From NCBI GenBank assembly GCA_030671225.1, contig DAOVAE010000052.1, positions 1 to 7,317 of the forward strand: a DNA stretch of 7,317 nucleotides. Direction: 5' to 3'. Under the pieces are notes generated by a model. The model saw only the letters and a program-made list of their open reading frames with translations, did not search any database and was not told where the DNA came from. Shown in pieces: positions 1 to 4,930 of the stretch. Numbering within the stretch: the stretch's first letter is position 1; each line of letters opens with the position of its first letter. The translations under genes were made by a program, and so were the position numbers. The stretch comes from Desulfobacteraceae bacterium. GTDB lineage: Bacteria > Desulfobacterota > Desulfobacteria > Desulfobacterales > UBA11574.

Positions 1-51
1 CCGACTTCCTGCTCCCAAAGCAGGCGCGCTTCCAGGCTGCGCCACGCCCCG
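1..51 (-). tRNA. tRNA-Pro (anticodon UGG), 5' part, cut by the left window edge
   Basis: Read on the minus strand, the gene begins with the acceptor strand CGGGGCG (51 to 45), then TGGCGCAG and a D-loop. An anticodon arm with stem CCTGC/GCAGG encloses the loop TTTGGGA, which places anticodon TGG at 17-15 (proline, CCN codons). The text then continues through the variable region (AAGTCGG) to the window edge. The T-arm, 3' acceptor strand and any CCA lie outside. The starting C1 and the D-arm text are typical of bacterial tRNA-Pro(UGG). It is on the same strand as, and downstream of, the amidase gene. Confidence 0.93.
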
Positions 52-85
52 ATCATGGACGGTTTTAGTTAACACTCTTTTATTA

Positions 86-114
86 ATTGTACAAGTCGAT
101 TATTTCGCGAACAA
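86..114 (-). promoter_or_regulatory. Possible sigma70-type promoter for tRNA-Pro
   Basis: On the minus strand a TTGTTC box (114-109) is followed after exactly 17 bases by TACAAT (91-86), a 5/6 match to the -10 consensus; the -35 matches only TTG. It lies between the amidase stop codon and the tRNA start, and would begin transcription about 30 bases before the mature tRNA 5' end. There is no terminator hairpin in the 52-119 gap, so read-through from the amidase gene is an alternative source of tRNA transcript. Motif matching only. Confidence 0.35.
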
Positions 115-119
115 CACTG

Positions 120-878
120 CTAACGATCTTTTTCAAAAAAATCGTCTATGCCGTTTCGAATACCTTTGGCAATATTAGATAAGACGATGATATCGCTCAA
201 TGATTTCTCTTCGGCAGGGTTGGTAATGTATCCGATTTCGAGGCAGACTGCAGGCATATCCGCCCCTTCAAGAATCATAAACTGTGCATCTTGTATATCG
301 CTTTTTGTGAATATTCTCTGTTCGTTGATGCGGTTTAACATCAATTGGGCCAGAACTTTGCTGGATTTTTGATGCCTGTTGTGAATATTGGGCCAGGGGA
401 CTTGGTTATTGATGCTTTTAAACGGTTGAGACGGATAAGCGTCAGGAGTCATGGTCGGACCCGCAAATTCTTTGAAATAATAAAGGGTTATGCCGCTTGC
501 TTGATGAAGAAAGCTTCCTCCGGTATGAATGCTGATAAACAGGTCGGCTCCCACATGGTTGGCTGAGGCTGTCCGTGCAGGGATATCAAGCCAATAGTCG
601 TCGGTGCGGGTAAGAACTACTCGGTAATTGTTTGCCAGTTCTTTTGCTATCATACGGGCGAGGTTGAGGGTTACGTTTTTTTCAAAGGTGCCGTCAGGAC
701 CCTGAGCGCCTTTATCATATCCGCCATGTCCGGGGTCTAAAACAATGGTTTTTTTTTGTTTTTCGAAAAGTAGATTTTTTGTATCTGCTGCCGTTGCCAT
801 GAAACATACGAGCATAACTGTAAAAAACATTACGACCAAATTGTATTTTATCATATAAGGTTTGTAAAATACTGACAT
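120..878 (-). CDS. N-acetylmuramoyl-L-alanine amidase (Amidase_3 / AmiC type), exported
   Basis: This is a zinc-dependent peptidoglycan hydrolase predicted to cut the bond between N-acetylmuramic acid and L-alanine of stem peptides in the periplasm, as AmiA/B/C do in cell separation. Residues are numbered from the ATG at 878 (252 aa). Residues 1-31 form a basic then hydrophobic signal peptide ending near ATAA. The Amidase_3 domain follows at about 43-250. Likely zinc ligands are His51 in DPGHGG, Glu66 in FEKNVTL and His118 in ISIHTGG; the catalytic Glu214 lies in CLEIGYITNP. The reading frame extends six codons upstream to a TTG at 896. I prefer the ATG at 878 because GGAAAG lies 8 bases before it; another ATG at 854 would still keep the signal peptide but has no ribosome site. 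SIHTGG departs from the common SIHAN, and a loop of about 35 residues rich in Pro, Asn and Gln precedes the last helix. No AMIN or SPOR domain is present. The gene is a lone minus-strand CDS running into tRNA-Pro. The family assignment is firm; the exact cellular role is not. Confidence 0.93.
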   Translation of the reverse strand: MSVFYKPYMIKYNLVVMFFTVMLVCFMATAADTKNLLFEKQKKTIVLDPGHGGYDKGAQGPDGTFEKNVTLNLARMIAKELANNYRVVLTRTDDYWLDIPARTASANHVGADLFISIHTGGSFLHQASGITLYYFKEFAGPTMTPDAYPSQPFKSINNQVPWPNIHNRHQKSSKVLAQLMLNRINEQRIFTKSDIQDAQFMILEGADMPAVCLEIGYITNPAEEKSLSDIIVLSNIAKGIRNGIDDFFEKDR

Positions 879-923
879 AACAGGCACTTTCCGCAATTTT
901 ACTTGACACTAATCGGGTTTGGT

Positions 924-953
924 ATTATTGTTATAATTTGTATTTTCTTGCAA
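924..953 (-). promoter_or_regulatory. Weak candidate promoter for the amidase gene
   Basis: On the minus strand TTGCAA (953-948) and AATAAT (929-924, 5/6 match to the -10 box) are separated by 18 bases, within a very AT-rich tract. Transcription would start near 917, giving a leader of about 40 bases before the ATG at 878. Such tracts produce chance matches easily, so this is a guess supported only by position and spacing. Confidence 0.22.
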
Positions 954-982
954 TTTAGTATATTAAAAGATATTGTCAAGTT

Positions 983-1173
983 GAGACCTTTGAAAAACGG
1001 CCCCTTTTGCCTCCGCCAAAGAACTCTGGCGGATCAGGCTCAAATTTTAATCCTCGAAATACTCAATGTATTCCTGTGGTTAAAATTTTTGCTTTTCTTG
1101 GCTTTGAACCCCGGTTAAATATTAAATATGGATTTAACTGGGCAGGCAAAATTGAACATTTTTCAAAGGTCTC
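983..1173. mobile_element. MITE-like non-autonomous transposable element, 191 bp
   Basis: The two ends are inverted copies. The first 15 bases, GAGACCTTTGAAAAA (983-997), are matched perfectly by the complement of 1159-1173. The match resumes with TTTTGCCT (1005-1012 against 1144-1151), so the terminal inverted repeats cover 30 bp with 25 identities. Directly outside both ends is the same pentamer AAGTT (978-982 and 1174-1178), as expected of a 5-bp target-site duplication. The interior has no credible gene. It contains a hairpin, GCCT-CCGCCA with TGGCGG-ATC-AGGC (1009-1039), and an AT-rich palindrome GTTAAAT/ATTTAAC (1114-1138). With no transposase inside, it would need one in trans from a full-length insertion sequence with the same ends; I cannot name the IS family from memory with confidence. 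The element sits between the divergently oriented amidase and tRNA-Leu genes, disrupts no gene and could only affect their leaders. Confidence 0.8.
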
Positions 1174-1182
1174 AAGTTATAC

Positions 1183-1220
1183 AATCGCTTCGCGATTCTA
1201 TATAAAGCGGCTACGCCGCT
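1183..1220. repeat. Pair of short 3-nt-loop hairpins (REP-like)
   Basis: Two perfect small palindromes lie eight bases apart: AATCGC-TTC-GCGATT (1183-1197) and AGCGGC-TAC-GCCGCT (1206-1220). Each has a 6-bp stem and a 3-base loop. A run of seven A residues follows the second at 1224-1230, so on the minus strand the pair would be preceded by a U-run, not followed by one; it does not look like a terminator for either neighbour. The sequence GCTTCGC of the first hairpin recurs at 1258-1264. They start only five bases beyond the MITE-like element's right target duplication. A dispersed palindromic repeat is the most likely identity, but one window cannot show dispersal. Confidence 0.5.
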
Positions 1221-1494
1221 CATAAAAAAAGGAAATGCCTATACTATGAATTTAGAGGCTTCGCTACAATTGGAATAATGGAGTAATGGGTTTGAAGGAG
1301 TTTTTGACAATTTAAATAGTTTATTTCCGTTCTTACCCTCAATATTCTCTCTGAGCCGTAGGTACTACGAGCCGGAGGCCAGTATTCCAACATCCCATTC
1401 TTCCATGTCGATGGCATAAATAGGCACCATTAAAAGACTTGTGATTTCAACGGGTTGTATGATTTCTGAGACGTTTAATTAACAGCAACAATAA
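1221..1494. other. Gene-free stretch before tRNA-Leu
   Basis: I see no convincing coding sequence here. What it holds is a GCTTCGC motif (1258-1264), a pair of weakly inverted TGGAATAATGG-like segments (1271-1289 and the complement of 1387-1405, 14 of 19 bases alike), and a small hairpin CGTAG-GTA-CTACG (1357-1369) within a repeated GAGCCG. The best promoter candidate for tRNA-Leu is TATGAT (1458-1463) with a poor -35 (AAGACT, 1434-1439) at 18 bases. TTGACA at 1304-1309 has no -10 box at a usable distance. Confidence 0.5.
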
Positions 1495-1581
1495 GCGAGA
1501 GTGGCGGAACTGGTAGACGCACTGGACTTAGGATCCAGCTCTGGTAACAGAATGGGAGTTCAACTCTCCCCTCTCGCACCA
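1495..1581 (+). tRNA. tRNA-Leu (anticodon UAG), CCA encoded
   Basis: This is a complete class II tRNA of 87 nt. The acceptor strands GCGAGAG (1495-1501) and CTCTCGC (1571-1577) pair perfectly, followed by discriminator A and an encoded CCA (1579-1581). The anticodon stem CTGGA/TCCAG encloses the loop CTTAGGA, giving anticodon TAG at 1529-1531, which reads CUN leucine codons. The long variable arm folds as CTG-GTAA-CAG, and the T-arm is GGGAG-TTCAACT-CTCCC. It lies 68 bases upstream of tig on the same strand with no strong promoter in between, so the two may share a primary transcript that is cut by tRNA processing enzymes. Confidence 0.98.
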
Positions 1582-1598
1582 GCGAATAATCAAAGAGT

Positions 1599-1625
1599 GC
1601 CTGAAGCAGCCATTAAACTTCAGGC
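1599..1625 (+). other. Stem-loop between tRNA-Leu and tig
   Basis: An 8-bp perfect inverted repeat, GCCTGAAG (1599-1606) and CTTCAGGC (1618-1625), encloses an 11-base loop. The following bases (AATGATTTGTT) are not a proper U-run, so at most it is a weak terminator that reduces read-through from the tRNA into tig. It could equally be a processing or stabilising hairpin at the 5' end of the tig message. It ends 24 bases before the tig start and does not cover the ribosome-binding site. Confidence 0.45.
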
Positions 1626-1649
1626 AATGATTTGTTAGAAAGGAATTTT

Positions 1650-2969
1650 ATGCAGATTACCGTAGAAAATGTGAGCAGTGTTAAAAAAATACTCAATATT
1701 GAAATCCCTGAAGAAAAGGTCGCTCGTGAACTGGACAATGCATATAAAAATCTAAAGAAAACAGCTAAAATAAAAGGTTTTCGTCCTGGTAAGGCACCGC
1801 GTACGGTTTTGGAAAGACTGTTTAAAAAGGATGTCCATAATGATGTATCCTCAAAACTGCTTCAGGATTCTTTTATAGAGGCGCTTAAAGAAACCGATCT
1901 CCATATTGTAGGCAACCCGAAAATTGATCCATCCGGGCTTGATGAAAAAGGACCCTTTAGATATGTTGCTACCGTGGAGATAAAACCGGAAATAGAGGAG
2001 ATTAATTTCAAGGGCTTAACTCTGAAAAAAGCGCTGTACCGGATTACGGATGAAGAGATGGATGCACAGCTTAAAATTCTACAAAAAAATATGGCGCGAC
2101 AAAATCCCATAGCAGAAGATAGAGGGGTCCTGGAAAACGATTTTGTGCTTATCGATTATGAAGGATTTAAAGACGGTAAACCCTTTAAGGAAACCCAGAA
2201 GACCGAAAATTATACTTTAAAAGTCGGCCAAGGCCAAATATTAAATACGTTTGACGAAAAGCTGGTCGGAATGAAACCGGGTGATAACAGGGACATCAAA
2301 GTAAAATTTCCAGAAGATTTTTCAAATGAAAAGCTGGCAACTCTTGCAATAACTTTTCAGGTAAAACTCCATGAAATCAGGGAAGAGGTGCTTCCTGACA
2401 TCGATGATGAATTTGCCAAACAATTTGGGCAGTATGAAACATTAGACGACCTGAAAAATGTCATAACAGAGAATTTGAATCAGGGCTATGCCAAGAGGGT
2501 GGAGCAGGAAATGAATGAGCAAATTTTTACAACCCTGATCGAAAAGACCGAATTCGAGTTGCCTGATTCAATGGTCGACTACGAACTGGAAGGAATTATT
2601 GAAGAGGTTGAAAGGTCTTTAGCTTATCATAACAAGTCGTTGGAAGATCAAGGGTTGTCGAGGGAAATACTTTTAGAAAAACATCGTGAAACAGCAGAAA
2701 AGAAGGTAAGAAGGCATTTGATTTTAGGGAAAATTATCGAGCAAGAAAATACTACCCTTTCGGATGAAGATTTAGAAAACGGTTTTGCGGAGATGGCCAA
2801 GGCCGTTAACCAGCCTGTTGAAGAAATAAAGAATTATTATAAGCAGAATGATGAAAACCTCGAGTTTTTTAAACATACCCTACTTGAAAAACAGGTTATC
2901 AAGCTTATTATTAAAAATAGCGCAATAGAAGAAGAGGAACCGGAGCTAAAGCAGAATCCAGAAACCTAA
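1650..2969 (+). CDS. tig: Trigger factor, ribosome-associated chaperone and prolyl isomerase
   Basis: Trigger factor docks at the ribosomal exit tunnel, shields nascent chains and carries peptidyl-prolyl cis-trans isomerase activity. The protein has 439 residues, close to the family norm. Its N-terminal ribosome-binding domain (about 1-145) has the signature GFRPGKAP at 43-50, the loop that contacts ribosomal protein uL23. An FKBP-type isomerase domain spans about 160-243 (NDFVLIDYEG, then VGMKPGDNRDI). The C-terminal helical SurA-like chaperone domain runs from about 250 to 425, and the tail is acidic (EEEEPE). The ATG at 1650 is chosen over the in-frame TTG at 1632 because AAAGGA lies 5 bases before it and because family members begin MQxTVE. 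It is the first protein gene of a tig-clpP-clpX-lon run, with tRNA-Leu upstream and clpP 54 bases downstream. All domains are intact. Confidence 0.98.
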   Translation: MQITVENVSSVKKILNIEIPEEKVARELDNAYKNLKKTAKIKGFRPGKAPRTVLERLFKKDVHNDVSSKLLQDSFIEALKETDLHIVGNPKIDPSGLDEKGPFRYVATVEIKPEIEEINFKGLTLKKALYRITDEEMDAQLKILQKNMARQNPIAEDRGVLENDFVLIDYEGFKDGKPFKETQKTENYTLKVGQGQILNTFDEKLVGMKPGDNRDIKVKFPEDFSNEKLATLAITFQVKLHEIREEVLPDIDDEFAKQFGQYETLDDLKNVITENLNQGYAKRVEQEMNEQIFTTLIEKTEFELPDSMVDYELEGIIEEVERSLAYHNKSLEDQGLSREILLEKHRETAEKKVRRHLILGKIIEQENTTLSDEDLENGFAEMAKAVNQPVEEIKNYYKQNDENLEFFKHTLLEKQVIKLIIKNSAIEEEEPELKQNPET

Positions 2970-3023
2970 AATCTGCAATTGTTGATTAAAAAAATATCAA
3001 AAAAGTCATAAAGGAGGCTATTT

Positions 3024-3638
3024 GTGCCGTTAATACCCATGGTTATAGAGCAGAGCAGCAGAGGTGAACGTGCCTATGATATATACTCAAGGCTGCTCAA
3101 AGACAGAATAATTTTCCTTGGCTCTGCTATTGATGATGAGATTGCAAATCTTTTGATAGCGCAACTTTTGTTCCTCGAATCCGAAGATCCTGACAAGGAC
3201 ATCAATTTTTACATCAATTCCCCTGGTGGCATCGTGACAGCCGGTTTGGCGGTATATGATACCATGCAGTACATTAAACCGGATATTGCCACTGTATGTA
3301 TCGGCCAAGCAGCCAGTCTTGGGGCGCTTTTACTAACTGCCGGAACAACAAGCAAGCGCTATACTCTTCCCAATGCAAGGATTTTGATCCACCAGCCCAT
3401 GGGAGGATTTCAGGGGCAAGCGTCAGATATAGAAATACAGGCCAAAGAGATCCTTCGTATGAAGGAGACCCTGAATCAAATTCTAGTACTGCATACAGGA
3501 AAAACCTTAGAGCATATACAGTCTGATACGGACCGTGATTTCTTCATGACAGGTGAAGAGGCCAAAGCATACGGTATAGTCGATCACGTCATCGTCAACA
3601 GAGATGATCTTGATAAAATAGAAAAGGCGGAGGATTAA
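3024..3638 (+). CDS. clpP: ATP-dependent Clp protease proteolytic subunit ClpP
   Basis: ClpP is a serine peptidase that forms a barrel of two stacked heptameric rings in the cytoplasm and degrades chains threaded in by an AAA+ partner, here ClpX encoded next door. The 204-residue protein shows the full catalytic triad: Ser98 in GQAASLGA, His123 in LIHQP and Asp172 in DTDRDFFM. The oxyanion-region motif NSPGG lies at 65-69. The start is a GTG at 3024 with a strong AAGGAGG (3011-3017) six bases upstream. The sequence begins [18 protein letters not shown] right after the initiator, which matches the mature N-terminus of E. coli ClpP, so the propeptide that E. coli ClpP removes is absent. The 54-base gap from tig is AT-rich and has no terminator, consistent with cotranscription. 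The stop codon is one base from the clpX start. Confidence 0.99.
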   Translation: MPLIPMVIEQSSRGERAYDIYSRLLKDRIIFLGSAIDDEIANLLIAQLLFLESEDPDKDINFYINSPGGIVTAGLAVYDTMQYIKPDIATVCIGQAASLGALLLTAGTTSKRYTLPNARILIHQPMGGFQGQASDIEIQAKEILRMKETLNQILVLHTGKTLEHIQSDTDRDFFMTGEEAKAYGIVDHVIVNRDDLDKIEKAED

Positions 3639-3639
3639 A

Positions 3640-4896
3640 ATGACGAAAAAAGGGAATACGAATGACAATCTCTTCTGTTCGTTTTGTGGAAAAAATCAGA
3701 AAGAAGTGGAGAAACTGATTGCCGGTCCCGCAGTCTATATTTGTGATGAATGCATACAGCTATGCAGTGAAATCATTGAAGAGGAAAAAGACAAAGACGC
3801 AGACGGAATGGAGCAGCTTCTTCTTCCAAAAGAAATAAAAGAAATGCTCGATAGTTATGTGATTGAACAAGATATGGCCAAAAAATATCTTGCTGTTGCC
3901 GTTTATAATCATTACAAGCGTCTTGAATCTTCGATCAGAACAGGTGATATTGAAATTCAGAAAAGCAATATTCTCCTTATTGGGCCAACCGGCTGTGGAA
4001 AGACATTGCTGGCCCAGACGCTTGCCAGATTTCTAAATGTACCTTTTACCATCGCTGACGCTACAAGCCTGACAGAAGCCGGCTATGTGGGCGAGGATGT
4101 TGAAAATATCATCCTTTCCCTGCTTCAGAACGCGGATTACGATGTGGAGAAAGCCAGCCGGGGTATTGTTTACATTGATGAAATCGACAAGATTGCACGC
4201 AAATCCGACAACCCGTCAATTACCCGTGATGTTTCAGGAGAAGGTGTTCAGCAGGCATTATTGAAGATTATCGAAGGAACTACAGCCAGCGTACCGCCAA
4301 AAGGGGGGCGAAAGCATCCGCAACAGGACTTTGTCAGGGTTGATACCTCTAACATACTTTTTATTTGTGGAGGAACCTTTACAGGACTCGAACGGATCAT
4401 TCAACGTCGTTTGGGGTCCAAAGTTATGGGCTTTGGGGCTAATATCGTAAAGCAGGAAGAAAAAGATATCGGTAAAATGCTGGAAATGGTTCAACCCGAG
4501 GACCTGATCAAATTCGGTTTGATTCCTGAATTTCTAGGTCGTCTGCCTGTTATTGCAACACTTGATGAATTGAATGAGTCTGCTTTGATCAGAATACTTC
4601 AAGAGCCGAAAAATGCTCTTATCAAGCAGTTTAAAAAACTTATGGAAATGGAAGGGGTAAACTTGAGGTTAACAGATAGTGCCCTTTTAGCCATAGCCAA
4701 AGAGGCCTCGAAACGAAAATCCGGTGCCAGAGGACTTCGAGCCATAATGGAAAGCTGCATGATAGATATCATGTATGAAATTCCTTCCATGGCAAATGTA
4801 AAGGAATGTGTCATTGGAGAAGATACCGTGCTCAATCAAGAAGATCCGATTCTATTATTTGAGCAACCCAACAAAAAGCGCAAGACAGGTAATTAG
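3640..4896 (+). CDS. clpX: ATP-dependent Clp protease ATP-binding subunit ClpX
   Basis: ClpX is a hexameric AAA+ unfoldase that recognises tagged or damaged proteins, pulls them apart with ATP and delivers them to ClpP. The 418-residue protein starts with a four-cysteine zinc-binding domain (Cys13, Cys16, Cys35, Cys38) for substrate and adaptor docking. The AAA+ module has Walker A GPTGCGKT (115-122), the pore loop GYVG (149-152 region), Walker B IVYIDEID (176-183), the RKH pore motif (224-226), an arginine finger in EFLGRLP (Arg301) and sensor 2 in GARGLR (Arg367). The ClpP-docking loop reads VMGFGAN (262-268), a Met-Gly-Phe form of the E. coli IGF tripeptide. The gene begins one base after the clpP stop. 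Its ribosome site, GGAGGA (3629-3634), lies inside the last clpP codons, so translation is probably coupled. The TAG stop is embedded in the first copy of a 17-bp tandem duplication. Confidence 0.99.
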   Translation: MTKKGNTNDNLFCSFCGKNQKEVEKLIAGPAVYICDECIQLCSEIIEEEKDKDADGMEQLLLPKEIKEMLDSYVIEQDMAKKYLAVAVYNHYKRLESSIRTGDIEIQKSNILLIGPTGCGKTLLAQTLARFLNVPFTIADATSLTEAGYVGEDVENIILSLLQNADYDVEKASRGIVYIDEIDKIARKSDNPSITRDVSGEGVQQALLKIIEGTTASVPPKGGRKHPQQDFVRVDTSNILFICGGTFTGLERIIQRRLGSKVMGFGANIVKQEEKDIGKMLEMVQPEDLIKFGLIPEFLGRLPVIATLDELNESALIRILQEPKNALIKQFKKLMEMEGVNLRLTDSALLAIAKEASKRKSGARGLRAIMESCMIDIMYEIPSMANVKECVIGEDTVLNQEDPILLFEQPNKKRKTGN

Positions 4897-4928
4897 AGGA
4901 ATAAAATATTAAGAGGAATAAAATATTA
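4895..4928 (+). repeat. Perfect 17-bp tandem duplication carrying lon Shine-Dalgarno-like sequence
   Basis: The unit AGAGGAATAAAATATTA occurs twice head to tail (4895-4911 and 4912-4928) without mismatch. Copy 1 starts inside the clpX stop codon, so the ClpX C-terminus is unchanged by the duplication. Each copy contains AGAGGA, the only Shine-Dalgarno-like text before lon. The nearer GAGG (4913-4916) leaves 14 bases before the lon ATG at 4931, longer than the usual 5 to 9. The ATG itself is flanked on both sides by ATTAAT (4925-4930 and 4934-4939), a self-complementary hexamer that could form a weak AU hairpin with the start codon in its loop. An ATT at 4925 in the lon frame would have better spacing, but ATT starts are rare. 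Confidence 0.9.
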
Positions 4929-4930
4929 AT

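Noticed and set aside
903..937. Perfect TTGACA (903-908) with TATAAT (932-937) on the plus strand
   Set aside because: The spacing is 23 bases, too long for a sigma70 promoter. At the correct 17-base spacing there is only TATTGT, and no plus-strand gene follows closely.
903..1225. Two overlapping plus-strand open frames (903-1118 and 1007-1225), about 70 codons each
   Set aside because: They run across the left end or both ends of the MITE-like element, lack ribosome-binding sites and show no recognisable protein features; chance frames.
1590..1612. CIRCE/HrcA heat-shock operator before tig, suggested by GAGTGC
   Set aside because: The matching TTAGCACTC half-site at nine bases is absent; only a chance hexamer.
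1599..1625. Rho-independent terminator after tRNA-Leu
   Set aside because: The stem is good but no U-run follows; kept only as a hairpin of unknown role.
1632..1649. TTG at 1632 as the tig start
   Set aside because: The ATG at 1650 has AAAGGA at ideal spacing and gives the conserved MQxTVE beginning; the upstream codons overlap the ribosome-binding site.
2970..3023. Independent promoter or terminator between tig and clpP
   Set aside because: The 54 bases are A-rich with no hairpin and no paired -35/-10 boxes; only the clpP ribosome-binding site is convincing.
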